Shown: positions 7,463-14,432, counted from the stretch's first letter. The stretch is 14,838 nt of DNA from CAZPMT01 sp964587655 (GCA_964587655.1 CAZPMT010000139.1:1-14838); one strand, 5' to 3'. The notes: generated by a model from the sequence alone, not told the origin. Numbers and translations: made by a program.

Positions 7463-8268
7463 CCCGCGTTCTCAAAGCCGAATCGGCGGCATACGCCTAT
7501 GAACCGGGCAAGGACGTGTTCACCGGCGTGAGCCTCTCGATCCGGACCGGCGAGGTGCTCGGATTGGTCGGACCCAACGGCTCCGGGAAGAGCACGTTGC
7601 TGCGCGTTCTGTGCGGACTCCTCCGGCCACGCGCCGGCCACGTGGTCCTCGACGGGAAACCTCTCTACAGTTACTCGGGCCAGGAACGCGCGCGCATACT
7701 CGCGTTTCTTCCGCAGGCCGTGAATCCGGCGTTCGCGCTCAGCGTGTTTGAGGTCGTTTGTCTGGGACGCTATCCGCATATCGGCGCCTTCGGCGCTCTG
7801 CGTCCGCATGACAAGGAGATCGCGGAACGCTGCATGCGCGACACTGAAGTCGAGTCGCTCCGATCTCGCGAGTTCCTCACGCTGTCCGGCGGCGAGCGGC
7901 AGCGCGTGCTGCTTGCAAGCATCCTTGCGCAGGAGCCCAAGATCCTGCTGCTCGACGAACCCACTTCGGCGCTCGACATTCATCATCAGATCGAGATCTT
8001 CGCCCTGCTCGAACGTCTTGCGAACGAGGGATACGGGGTCGTAGTCGTCACGCACGATCTGAACCTAGCCGCGCAGTTCTGCGACCGGTTGTTGCTTCTC
8101 GGAGACCAACATCGGATGATTGCCGAGGGCGGGCCCGATAGCGTCCTCACAGAGGCACTGCTCTCTGGGGCCTACGCCTCGGCAATCCGCGTGAGCAAGA
8201 ATCCGGTGACCGGCGCGCCCCTGATATGGGCCGAGCCGCCCAAGCTCATCGAGAAGGAGCGCAATTGA
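7459..8268 (+). CDS. btuD: BtuD-like ABC transporter ATP-binding protein
   Basis: This 269-residue ATPase shows all ABC motifs: Walker A GPNGSGKST at residues 38-46, Q-loop Gln86, signature LSGGERQR at 142-149, Walker B ILLLDEP at 162-168 and the switch His199 (VVVTHD). The FALSVFEVVCLGRYPH segment, with a highly conserved LGRYPH, is typical of the FecE/BtuD/FhuC subfamily for metal-chelate uptake. It starts inside the stop of the binding-protein gene (ATGA) and its own TGA overlaps the permease ATG (TGATG), so all three are translationally coupled. A short tail (WAEPPKLIEKERN) follows the conserved part. Substrate is inferred only from the partner. Confidence 0.93.
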   Translation: MTRVLKAESAAYAYEPGKDVFTGVSLSIRTGEVLGLVGPNGSGKSTLLRVLCGLLRPRAGHVVLDGKPLYSYSGQERARILAFLPQAVNPAFALSVFEVVCLGRYPHIGAFGALRPHDKEIAERCMRDTEVESLRSREFLTLSGGERQRVLLASILAQEPKILLLDEPTSALDIHHQIEIFALLERLANEGYGVVVVTHDLNLAAQFCDRLLLLGDQHRMIAEGGPDSVLTEALLSGAYASAIRVSKNPVTGAPLIWAEPPKLIEKERN

Positions 8269-9299
8269 TGGTCCGTCGTGTACGCACTTCATTCGTGCTT
8301 GCCCTCGTGGCACTCAGCCTCGCGATGATCGCAGCGAGTCTATTGATAGGCACGGAGACGTTGAGCATCCGCGAGGCGTGGCGCGAATGGCGCGCCGGAC
8401 TCTCCTACGAGGAAGCGCCGATCCTGGGCATTCTCATCCAGCAGCGCCTGCCCCGAACGCTGGCCGCGCTGATCGTCGGTAGCGGGCTTGCCCTGGCGGG
8501 GTGCGTTTTTCAGGCAATGTTGCGCAACCCACTTGCCGAGCCATACACGCTCGGCGTGGCGAGCGCAGGCGCATTCGGCGCGTGGACGGCGACTATCCTC
8601 GTGGCCGGGTACGGCCTGCCGCGCACGATCCTCGGCATCTCGCCGATCCAATTGTTCGCGTTCGTTTTCGCCGAACTCGATATCCTGATCGTTTACTTCC
8701 TTGCCGCGCGCAGGGAGCGGATCTCGCCGTCGGTGCTCCTTCTGGGCGGCGTCACGATGGGCATGCTGGCCAACGGCGGCATCCTGTTCATGCGCTACCT
8801 CGCGGATCCCGAGCGCGTCGTGATGATGGATCGATGGCTCATGGGCGGCGTGGACGTCCTGGGATACGCTCCGATCAAGACGCTCCTGATAGGTGTTGTG
8901 CCCTGCATGGTTCTCCTCCTTGCGCAGGCCGCGAAATACGACCAACTCGGCTTCGGCGCGGAGATCGCCGCCGGACGCGGAGTCAACGTCAAGATGCTGC
9001 AAGTGATCACGTTCATGGTAGGTTCGTTGCTCACCGCCATTATCGTTTCGGTGGCCGGCACAATCGGTTTCGTGGGCTTGATCGTGCCGCACGCCGTGCG
9101 AAGCATTACCGGCTCTCGCCACCGCCTCCTCATGCCGATGAGCGTGCTGGCGGGCGGCGGATTCGTCTGTTTTTGCGATATCCTTGCGCGCAAGATCCTA
9201 CCGGGCGAGACGCCTATCGGAATTGTGACTACCTTATTCGGCGGCCCGTTCTTCCTGTACCTGCTAATGAACCGCCGATTCACCGACTGGGAGACGTGA
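8268..9299 (+). CDS. btuC: BtuC/FecCD-family importer permease
   Basis: This 343-residue inner-membrane protein has repeated hydrophobic helices, as in the 10-helix FecCD/BtuC family. Seen motifs are QQRLPRTLAALIVGSGLALA at 58-77, FQAMLRNPLAEP at 81-92, a GTIGFVGLIVPHAVR segment at 264-278 (cytoplasmic coupling region) and GETPIGIVTTLFGGPFFLYL near 313-332. Two copies would form the channel with two BtuD-like ATPases. The ATG at 8268 follows AAGGAG by 8 nt and overlaps the upstream stop; an in-frame ATG at 8226 would lie inside the ATPase gene and is less likely. No further importer gene follows; the next features are a promoter and a toxin-antitoxin pair, so the operon probably ends here. 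Confidence 0.92.
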   Translation: MVRRVRTSFVLALVALSLAMIAASLLIGTETLSIREAWREWRAGLSYEEAPILGILIQQRLPRTLAALIVGSGLALAGCVFQAMLRNPLAEPYTLGVASAGAFGAWTATILVAGYGLPRTILGISPIQLFAFVFAELDILIVYFLAARRERISPSVLLLGGVTMGMLANGGILFMRYLADPERVVMMDRWLMGGVDVLGYAPIKTLLIGVVPCMVLLLAQAAKYDQLGFGAEIAAGRGVNVKMLQVITFMVGSLLTAIIVSVAGTIGFVGLIVPHAVRSITGSRHRLLMPMSVLAGGGFVCFCDILARKILPGETPIGIVTTLFGGPFFLYLLMNRRFTDWET

Positions 9300-9311
9300 C
9301 AAGGCCATCTT

Positions 9312-9339
9312 TGGTATACTTGATGAGGTTTGATACTTG
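9312..9339 (+). promoter_or_regulatory. Extended -10 promoter with two ATACTTG repeats for the toxin-antitoxin pair
   Basis: TGGTATACT at 9312-9320 is an extended -10 element (TGn plus TATACT, 5 of 6). ATACTTG occurs twice in the same orientation, at 9316-9322 and 9333-9339, 17 bp apart. The first copy overlaps the -10, so the pair may be a self-repression operator for the antitoxin. No good -35 is visible. Confidence 0.45.
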
Positions 9340-9352
9340 GAGGCTGTGAAGC

Positions 9353-9601
9353 GTGACTCGGCTGTCAACAAGCGAACTCAGAAAGGACATTGCGGAAGCG
9401 CTCGATCTTGTGGCGTCGCACGGCGAGCGAATTGTCCTCCAGAGTGGGAATAGAGACGTGGCGGTGTTGATTTCGGTAGAAGACTACGCCCTGTTCAAAC
9501 GACTCGAGGACCATTTGGACGTTGAGGCTATCCAAAGATCGAAAGTGGAGCCCGGCGAGAGTGTGGATTGGGAAGCCCTGAAGAAGGAGTGCAATCTCTG
9601 A
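9353..9601 (+). CDS. Phd/YefM-type antitoxin
   Basis: This 82-residue protein matches the Phd/YefM N-terminal DNA-binding domain: STSELRKDIAEALDLVASHG, then GERIVLQSGNRDVAVLISVEDYALF, in which the RDVAVLIS strand and the EDY turn are typical. The C-terminal tail (VEAIQRSKVEPGESVDWEAL) is charged and likely disordered until it wraps the toxin. The start is a GTG at 9353 with TTGGAGG (9337-9343) about 9 nt upstream. The toxin starts on the base after its stop. In this family the antitoxin, alone or with the toxin, represses its own promoter; the ATACTTG repeats just upstream fit that. The pair sits between the importer and the ceramidase-like gene and could be a later insertion. Confidence 0.88.
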   Translation: MTRLSTSELRKDIAEALDLVASHGERIVLQSGNRDVAVLISVEDYALFKRLEDHLDVEAIQRSKVEPGESVDWEALKKECNL

Positions 9602-9859
9602 GTGTCTTGCAAGGTCGCATTCAACGCGCACGCGGCGCGCTCCTTCCGAAAACTGCCTCGCAATATTCAGACACGCCTCAAACCCGTGGTTGATTCCTTG
9701 GAGAACATACCACGACCGCCCGGAGCAGAGAAACTGTCGGGAATCGAGGACACCTACCGGATTCGAGTGGGAGATTACCGGATTCTTTACGAGATCCACG
9801 ACCGAGCCCTGCTGATTCTCGTCGTGGAGGTGGGCCATCGACGAGATGTCTACCGTTAA
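9602..9859 (+). CDS. RelE/ParE-superfamily toxin
   Basis: This 85-residue basic protein has the RelE pattern: FNAHAARSFRKLPRNIQTRL near the N-terminus (helix with F.K.L), EKLSG in the middle and the strand pair YRIRVGDYRILYEI, followed by VVEVGHRRDVYR at the C-terminus. RelE toxins cut mRNA in the ribosomal A site; ParE members hit gyrase. The C-terminal HRRDVYR, with Arg residues and a final Tyr-Arg, favours RelE-type ribonuclease, but this is inference. The GTG start directly follows the antitoxin TGA (no gap); a GAAGGAG motif lies within the antitoxin 3' end, so translation is coupled. A ceramidase-like gene begins 12 nt after the stop, so it may share the transcript. Confidence 0.9.
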   Translation: MSCKVAFNAHAARSFRKLPRNIQTRLKPVVDSLENIPRPPGAEKLSGIEDTYRIRVGDYRILYEIHDRALLILVVEVGHRRDVYR

Positions 9860-9871
9860 AGGAGAGATTCC

Positions 9872-11125
9872 ATGAAGAAGTGTTGTATTGCAGTGATGCT
9901 GTCCCTGCTGCTGGTTTTGGGCTGCGTAAAGGCTGACCTGCACGGGGGTGAGGCGCGCGTCCAGGTAGGCGCGGCGTCGGCCGTGGTCAATCCGCAGAAC
10001 GGCGTTTTCCTCGGCGGTTACGACCATAACAGGAAATCGACGGGCGTGCACGATGACTTGTATGCGAGGGCGGTCGTGTTCTACGACGGCGCGAGCGCCG
10101 TGGCGCTCGTGACCATCGACAGCCTCAGCCTTCAGTACGACACCGTGAATGAAATCCGCGCCGCAGCCTCGAAAGCCGTCAGCAAGATCCCGCTGCCGCC
10201 GGAACGCATCATAGTCCAGGCGACCCATACCCACTGCGCGCCCGACACGATAGGCATCTACGGGGAGGATGAAACCCACTGCGGACGCAACCCTGAGTAC
10301 ATGAAAGGACTGGTCGAGATCGCCGCGCGGCAGGTCGTGCGCGCAGCCGACGCACTCCAGCCGTCAAAGATCGTCTATGCCGAGACCGAGTGCAAGGGCT
10401 GGGCAGTGAACGACAGCGAACCCGGCCTTGTCGACAATTCCGTGACGGTATTGCAGTGTCTCGACGCGAGCGGCAAGTCGATCGCAACCCTGACCAACTT
10501 CGCCTGCCATCCCACGGTGCTCGACGGCGATAATACGCTGATCAGCGCCGACTGGGTTGGCAGTTTCTACAAGACCATGTGGCGGGCCCTTCCCGGCGAG
10601 CATCTGTTCCTGCAGGGCGCCATCGGATGCTGGATTCAGCCAGAGACGCCCGAGCGCACTTTCAAGCTCGCTGAGAAGTACGGCGCGGACCTTGGACAGA
10701 AAACGCTTGATGCCCTCAAGCAGACAAAGCCGCTTACGGACACTAAACTCCGCTTCGCTAACAAGGTATTCGAGGTCCCAATCGAGAATGACAAGTTCAA
10801 AATGATGAGCGCTCTCGGACTTGTCTCGCGCTCGTTCTCGGACAACGTGACGACCGAAGTGGCGTGGTTTGCCATCGGCCCCGCCCAGTTTGCCACCCAC
10901 ATCGGCGAGACGGCCCCGCTCTACTCGAACGAGACCAAGGCTTTGATGAAGTCCGGCCCGAAATTCATCCTGGGTCTCGGACTCGACCACGTGGGTTATA
11001 TCTGCCCGCCGAAGTACTTCGAGAATACCGCCGCAATCAAATTCGCGGACTATCTCACCGACATGTCGCCCGGTCCTAAGGCGGGCCCCGCCATGATGGA
11101 AGCACTACGATCGATTATTCAGTGA
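9872..11125 (+). CDS. Neutral/alkaline ceramidase-like lipoprotein
   Basis: This 417-residue protein starts with a lipoprotein signal (MLSLLLVLGC, Cys18). The body matches the neutral/alkaline non-lysosomal ceramidase N-terminal domain: VGAASAVVNPQNGVFLGGYD near 32-51, IIVQATHTHCAPD at 113-125 (zinc-ligand His region) and TNFACHPTVLDGDN at 208-221 (second His region). It would be an envelope-exposed hydrolase of amide-linked lipids, or a related amidase; many environmental homologues are of this shorter length, whereas Pseudomonas ceramidase is about 650 residues. The substrate is unproven. A strong AAAGGAGAG lies 5-13 nt before the ATG. It sits 12 nt after the toxin stop and converges on the tatB gene with a 36-nt gap that shows no clear terminator. 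Confidence 0.83.
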   Translation: MKKCCIAVMLSLLLVLGCVKADLHGGEARVQVGAASAVVNPQNGVFLGGYDHNRKSTGVHDDLYARAVVFYDGASAVALVTIDSLSLQYDTVNEIRAAASKAVSKIPLPPERIIVQATHTHCAPDTIGIYGEDETHCGRNPEYMKGLVEIAARQVVRAADALQPSKIVYAETECKGWAVNDSEPGLVDNSVTVLQCLDASGKSIATLTNFACHPTVLDGDNTLISADWVGSFYKTMWRALPGEHLFLQGAIGCWIQPETPERTFKLAEKYGADLGQKTLDALKQTKPLTDTKLRFANKVFEVPIENDKFKMMSALGLVSRSFSDNVTTEVAWFAIGPAQFATHIGETAPLYSNETKALMKSGPKFILGLGLDHVGYICPPKYFENTAAIKFADYLTDMSPGPKAGPAMMEALRSIIQ

Positions 11126-11161
11126 GTCTCCGCTCTGTCCTGAATGTCGCGTGTGGCGGGC

Positions 11162-11575
11162 TCATCCGCCGGGTGCTTTCGGCGACTCCTGCGAGGGCTG
11201 GGCATCTTCGCTCACGGAGGAAGGCGTGTCCGCCGCCGGTTCCTTATACGGATCGCTGTGACTCTCTTCCTGAGACGACGCCGGTGAATCGGGACCTTCC
11301 TTCTTGGCCTCCTCGGGATCATCGATGGCGGCCACGGCCTTGGCCACATTCTCGATATAGTCTTCAGGATTGTATTGCGAGAGCTGACGAAGCTCCCGTT
11401 GCACCGGTTTCATCTCCTCCGCCATCTCGTGCTTGATGTCGTCCACGTAGCCGCGCAGATCGCGGTAGGCGCGCAAGGCGATCTTGGCGAATTCGGGAAA
11501 CTTCTCCGGGCCGATTACGACGAGGGCGATCCCCGCGATGATGATCAACTCGCCCATGCCCACATTGCCAAACAT
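11162..11575 (-). CDS. tatB: TatB-like twin-arginine translocase subunit
   Basis: This 137-residue protein opens with the Tat transmembrane helix: MFGNVGMGELIIIAGIALVV, then IGPEKFPEFAKIALRAYRDL. The GP after the helix (TatA usually has FG) and the following acidic amphipathic helix (DDIKHEMAEEMK) favour TatB. The tail from about residue 85 is rich in Pro, Glu, Ser and Ala and probably flexible. The start at 11575 follows a GAGAGG site by 8 nt; an upstream ATG at 11608 has no support. It lies 39 nt after tatC on the same strand, so tatC and tatB form an operon in reversed order. No tatA is visible in the window; it may lie elsewhere or this protein may serve both roles. Confidence 0.88.
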   Translation of the reverse strand: MFGNVGMGELIIIAGIALVVIGPEKFPEFAKIALRAYRDLRGYVDDIKHEMAEEMKPVQRELRQLSQYNPEDYIENVAKAVAAIDDPEEAKKEGPDSPASSQEESHSDPYKEPAADTPSSVSEDAQPSQESPKAPGG

Positions 11576-11614
11576 CTTCTCGACCTCTCGCCCCTCAATG
11601 CATCTCAAGCCAAC

Positions 11615-12499
11615 TCACGACGGTGCTTCTTGCGCCTTCTTCCGACGCAGTACGACGTACGAGAGCCAGATGCTCGCTTCGTACAATATTACCATGGGAA
11701 CCAGCATCATCGTCATAGAAATCGGATCCGGCGGCGTAAGGAGCATCGCCGCGAAAGCCATCACGACGATGGCGATCCGCCGGTACCGCTTCAGTGTGGA
11801 CGGGTGCAGCAAGCCCATGTAGACCAGTGACAGAGCAACCATCGGAAATTGGAACGCCACGGCAAAACCCATCAGGCCGAGGATGATCTGGCCTATAGTC
11901 TCGTTCATCCGAAACTGGAACTCGACCCCGGGCGGGACATATGCCATCAGATAGTTCAAAACGAACGGAAATACGGCAAAGTAGGCAACGAGCACGCCGA
12001 ACAACGCAAAGCCGGCGCACCCGAAGATCAGAATCCTAACAAGCTTGCGTTCTCTGGGCTTAAGGCCGGGGAAGATAAATGCGCATAGTTGGTAGATCAC
12101 GAACGGCGAGGCAAGCAGGAACGCCGCGTAGCTCGACAACTTCAGCTTAACGAGAAACGGCTCGAGCGGATTGAGCACCGTCCACTTGGGACCGGAGGCC
12201 GGCGGGCTCGCTTCCGGACCCGCCGTTTCCGGCGCGGTCCCCTCTCTTGGAACGGCTCCCGGCTGCTGCTCCGCAGGCTCCGTGGACGACTCTTTGATGA
12301 TACCGGCCATGTTCAGGGGCGTGAGCGGCCGTTTGATCACCTCGAATATCTGGTCGGCGAACATGTAGCTGATGACAAATGCCACAAACACGGAAATGGC
12401 CGCCCGGATGATCCGCGTCCGGAGTTCGGCCAGGTGTTCGATAAACGTCATGCGCGCCTCTTCGTCCGGCGCGCGATTTCCCTTGTTTTCGAGTAACAT
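11615..12499 (-). CDS. tatC: Sec-independent translocase protein TatC
   Basis: This 294-residue protein has the TatC pattern: FIEHLAELRTRIIRAA at residues 19-34, then LNPLEPFLVKLKLSSYAAFL, the FIFPGLKPRERKLV motif (FxPGLxxxE) at 141-154, and later MRNETI-type loops with GQIILGLMGFAVAFQFPM and MLLTPPDPISMTM. It recognises twin-arginine signal peptides and recruits TatB. The loop between helix 1 and helix 2 is long: about residues 70-105 add a Pro/Glu/Ala-rich stretch not seen in E. coli TatC. The start at 12499 has no clear binding site; an ATG at 12451, with GAAGAGG 5 nt upstream, would give a 278-residue protein that still keeps FIEHLAELR and is a real alternative. Confidence 0.92.
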   Translation of the reverse strand: MLLENKGNRAPDEEARMTFIEHLAELRTRIIRAAISVFVAFVISYMFADQIFEVIKRPLTPLNMAGIIKESSTEPAEQQPGAVPREGTAPETAGPEASPPASGPKWTVLNPLEPFLVKLKLSSYAAFLLASPFVIYQLCAFIFPGLKPRERKLVRILIFGCAGFALFGVLVAYFAVFPFVLNYLMAYVPPGVEFQFRMNETIGQIILGLMGFAVAFQFPMVALSLVYMGLLHPSTLKRYRRIAIVVMAFAAMLLTPPDPISMTMMLVPMVILYEASIWLSYVVLRRKKAQEAPS

Positions 12500-12668
12500 C
12501 GAAGACCACTTCAGTGGTTAGAGTGCGCTTGCAGGATAGTGTCCAGATGTGAACTGCGCCGGAAAGGGAGCGCCGCTTCACCGCACTCGGAAATGCACCT
12601 GCGTTACGACCTCGTTCTCGCCGCGGCCCAGCGTATCTCAGGGATCGTTCGCCTCCGCGTGACAGGCA
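12500..12668. other. Intergenic gap between HU and tatC
   Basis: This 169-bp stretch holds no credible gene. ACCACT at 12505-12510 and AGTGGT at 12513-12518 form a 6-bp inverted repeat just upstream of tatC, a possible operator or the base of a leader hairpin. CGCGTGA at 12656-12662 with TCACGCG at 12669-12675 is a 7-bp hairpin across the HU stop codon, but no T-run follows on the minus strand, so it is not a clear intrinsic terminator. I found no promoter with a good -35/-10 pair for tatC. Confidence 0.4.
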
Positions 12669-13007
12669 TCACGCGCCGCCGCCCTGACCGGCGTCCGACG
12701 GTCCCGGCTCGCCGAACGCGGGCTTCGGGCCTGTTCCTTCAACGTATTCCTTAAGCGCCTTGCCCGGCTTGAAGGTCGCAACGCGCTTCTCGGCGATGCT
12801 GACCTCCTCGCCCGTCCGCGGATTTCTGCCGGTCCGGGCGTCACGAGTCTTCACCTCGAACACGCCGAAGTTCCGAATCTCCAGACGATGCCCGTCGCGA
12901 AGGCAGTCGGTGATGGAGTCCAACGTCGCCTGCACGACACTGGCAACTTCGTTCTGCGTGTAACCCAGATGCTCCGCGACCGCTATCACCAGTTCTCGCT
13001 TCGTCAC
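12669..13007 (-). CDS. HU/IHF-family DNA-binding protein
   Basis: This 112-residue protein has the full HU/IHF fold: MTKRELVIAVAEHLGYTQNE, then RLEIRNFGVFEVKTRDART at about 41-59, the DNA-arm GRNPRTGEEVSIAEKR at 60-75 and FKPGKALKEYV at 79-89. It bends and packs DNA as a dimer. HU proteins are about 90-95 residues; here a tail of about 22 residues (GTGPKPAFGEPGPSDAGQGG) follows, rich in Gly and Pro. The start is a GTG at 13007 with AAAGGAG about 6 nt upstream, a clear binding site. It lies 84 nt after the stop of the tail-anchored protein on the same strand. It could be expressed with that gene or from the weak promoter in the gap. The exact HU or IHF class is not decided by motifs alone. Confidence 0.93.
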   Translation of the reverse strand: MTKRELVIAVAEHLGYTQNEVASVVQATLDSITDCLRDGHRLEIRNFGVFEVKTRDARTGRNPRTGEEVSIAEKRVATFKPGKALKEYVEGTGPKPAFGEPGPSDAGQGGGA

Positions 13008-13057
13008 GCGCTTCTCCTTTCCACGTAAGCTTAACAGGCGCCTCGCCCGCCCATCCC

Positions 13058-13086
13058 CTTAAGCCAAACCGCAACGGCTACGTCAA
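13058..13086 (-). promoter_or_regulatory. Weak candidate promoter before the HU gene
   Basis: On the minus strand TTGACG (13086-13081) is followed after 17 nt by CTTAAG (13063-13058), a poor -10. This would start about 50 nt before the HU GTG. It is a weak match only. Confidence 0.25.
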
Positions 13087-13091
13087 AGGTC

Positions 13092-13682
13092 TCACTTCAA
13101 GTTCGTGCCAAAGAACTTGTTGATCGCATCGGCATACATCGCATGCGTAGGCTGAAAGAACCAAAGAAACGCGAAGATGGCAACGACAACGCCGGCAATC
13201 AGAAGATTCTTCTTGGTGGCCGGCGATAATCCGCCGCCTCCTCCGCCCTCCCCGGCCACGGGCCCTAACCCAAGGAATACCTTCTCGCCGGCTTCGCCGC
13301 GCGCTTTCTTGTCTTCGAGAGACCCCAGCGTCTCGTTGATCGAAATGAAGGCGCGATGCCACTCCGTCTGAAGCTTCTTCACCGCGACCTCGGACTGAAC
13401 GTGGATGTTCTCAAGGCTCGTCGCGCCGGCCACAATGTTCATGAGGTTCCCATCGATGTTGTAGTCGGTCTGAAGAGTGTCCTTCAGCACTTTGTGTTCG
13501 CGTGCAAGTTTGCTCTTGATCTTGAGGAACTGGTTTTCGAGTTGGGCCTTGTTCGCGCCCGGGTTCGGATATGCACTCAGGATCTGATTAAAGAGCAGCC
13601 AGTCGTTCATGAACTCGCGGCACATCTCAACACGTTTAGTAAGCTGTTCCACGAGTTTCTGTTGTTTCGTACTCAGCGACAT
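13092..13682 (-). CDS. Unrecognised tail-anchored protein with helical cytoplasmic domain
   Basis: This 196-residue protein has no family that I can name. The first 130 residues are predicted helical by composition (KQQKLVEQLTKRVEMCREFM, QFLKIKSKLAREHKVLKDTL, VAVKKLQTEWHRAFISINE) and could be coiled-coil. Residues 137-152 form a Gly-rich linker (LGLGPVAGEGGGGGGL). A single membrane helix follows at about 158-176 (NLLIAGVVVAIFAFLWFF), with about 20 residues after it, so it is probably C-tail anchored with the helical part in the cytoplasm. The start is the ATG at 13682; a GGGAG lies too far upstream to be a good site. A good promoter lies about 41 nt upstream. It is read in the same direction as HU. 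It lacks the N-terminal anchor expected of LemA. Confidence 0.78.
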   Translation of the reverse strand: MSLSTKQQKLVEQLTKRVEMCREFMNDWLLFNQILSAYPNPGANKAQLENQFLKIKSKLAREHKVLKDTLQTDYNIDGNLMNIVAGATSLENIHVQSEVAVKKLQTEWHRAFISINETLGSLEDKKARGEAGEKVFLGLGPVAGEGGGGGGLSPATKKNLLIAGVVVAIFAFLWFFQPTHAMYADAINKFFGTNLK

Positions 13683-13730
13683 ACGTAAGAGGGACTCCCA
13701 CGGTTGTTTCCGACCCCACAGGATTCGTCT

Positions 13731-13759
13731 AACTTAGCACACAAACGCCAAGATGTCAA
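13731..13759 (-). promoter_or_regulatory. Sigma70-type promoter for the tail-anchored protein gene
   Basis: On the minus strand, TTGACA (13759-13754, perfect -35) is followed by a 17-nt spacer and TAAGTT (13736-13731), preceded by TG in an extended -10 position (TGC). A start near 13724 would give a leader of about 41 nt before the ATG at 13682. Confidence 0.55.
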
Positions 13760-13873
13760 ACAACGTTTCACGGGAACGAAACTGCAATGAACCCGCCGGC
13801 ATCCCCCGCACAAGTCTCTAGGTCCCTCTCACATCTCGTTTCAAATTCTGGACATCCGAAAGAGATCCGTCAA

Positions 13874-13929
13874 GCTGTAGGCTATAGGCATTCTGTTTTC
13901 CTGCGGCCTTCAAGCTTGCTGCCTACAGC
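13874..13929. repeat. Inverted repeat GCTGTAGGC / GCCTACAGC
   Basis: GCTGTAGGC at 13874-13882 and GCCTACAGC at 13921-13929 are perfect inverted 9-mers, 38 bp apart. TAGGCA (13885-13890) and TGCCTA (13920-13925) give a second, shifted pairing. CAAGCT occurs at 13871 and 13911 as well. It resembles REP-like intergenic repeats; no T-run marks it as a terminator. Confidence 0.55.
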
Positions 13930-14092
13930 CTCTTGTTAACACCATGCCTTACCCGACGGGCACAACGACCCAAATCCCTTTATTGACAATTCGTTACGGC
14001 TTCTCACGGCGGGTGTTGAAAGATCGCTCCTCTTGCCCGTGCGCAGCGCATTCCCCTGGAGAATCCCCCACAGGAGAAAGACCACTAAACAT

Positions 14093-14107
14093 CTATTTGA
14101 CAAATAG
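14093..14107. repeat. 15-bp perfect palindrome CTATTTGACAAATAG
   Basis: CTATTTG and CAAATAG flank a single central A, making a perfect inverted repeat of the kind bound by dimeric regulators. It contains TTGACA, but no -10 lies 17 nt downstream. No gene directly follows it, so the target is unclear. Confidence 0.5.
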
Positions 14108-14122
14108 TTATGACCTGACCTC

Positions 14123-14149
14123 CGGAGTCTTCGCGAACGCGAAGCTCCG
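14123..14149. repeat. GC-rich hairpin with CTTCGCG stem
   Basis: CTTCGCG (14129-14135) pairs with CGCGAAG (14138-14144), and outside it CGGAG (14123-14127) pairs with CTCCG (14145-14149), leaving one bulged T at 14128. No T-run follows on either strand, so it is not a typical terminator. Confidence 0.55.
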
Positions 14150-14158
14150 TGTCACCTG

Positions 14159-14187
14159 CCTGTGGAGAACCTGTGGAGAACCTGCGG
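14159..14187 (+). repeat. Tandem 11-bp repeat CCTGTGGAGAA with DnaA-box-like core
   Basis: CCTGTGGAGAA occurs twice back to back (14159-14169, 14170-14180), followed by a partial third copy (CCTGCGG). The core TGTGGAGAA differs from the DnaA box TGTGGATAA by one base. A further near-box, on the minus strand, reads CCTGTGGATC near 14299-14308. Confidence 0.5.
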
Positions 14188-14325
14188 CCTGCCCTTCGAG
14201 AAAAACCGTGCTAATCCGGCTATTCTTGAATCGGCGACACTGCGAAAGCCTCGCGGTGAGACTGTTCAAAGGACCCGTTCCCGAACGTGCACCTCGCGAT
14301 CCACAGGCCTGTAACCGCGAAGAAG

Positions 14326-14347
14326 CAAGGGTTTATGAACACCCTTG
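14326..14347 (+). repeat. Hairpin CAAGGGT / ACCCTTG
   Basis: CAAGGGT (14326-14332) and ACCCTTG (14341-14347) form a 7-bp stem with an 8-nt loop. An AAAGGAG follows directly at 14348-14354, but the next ATG (14368) is 13 nt from it and opens a frame of poor composition, so I do not call a gene. Confidence 0.4.
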
Positions 14348-14403
14348 AAAGGAGTCTGCAAGCCTCAATGCGGTTTACTTGCGCGCCCACGTTCTACCAC
14401 GTG

Positions 14404-14432
14404 TTGACACGGCGCCACGCTTGCGGTAGTAT
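14404..14432 (+). promoter_or_regulatory. Sigma70-type promoter upstream of the small peptide gene
   Basis: TTGACA at 14404-14409 (perfect -35), a 17-nt spacer and TAGTAT at 14427-14432 (4 of 6 to the -10 consensus). A start near 14439 gives a leader of about 100 nt before the ATG at 14541. Confidence 0.6.

Noticed and set aside
8340..9122. 260-codon minus-strand frame
   Set aside because: It is antisense to the BtuC-like permease, which has clear family motifs; the frame shows no recognisable domain.
11155..11170. GGCGG/CCGCC hairpin as terminator between the ceramidase-like gene and tatB
   Set aside because: Only a 5-bp stem, no T-run on either side, and it overlaps the tatB stop.
13983..13988. 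TTGACA as a promoter -35
   Set aside because: No plausible -10 lies 16-18 nt downstream.
13944..14348. 134-codon plus-strand frame
   Set aside because: No ribosome binding site, atypical composition, and it runs through the palindrome, the hairpin and the tandem repeats.
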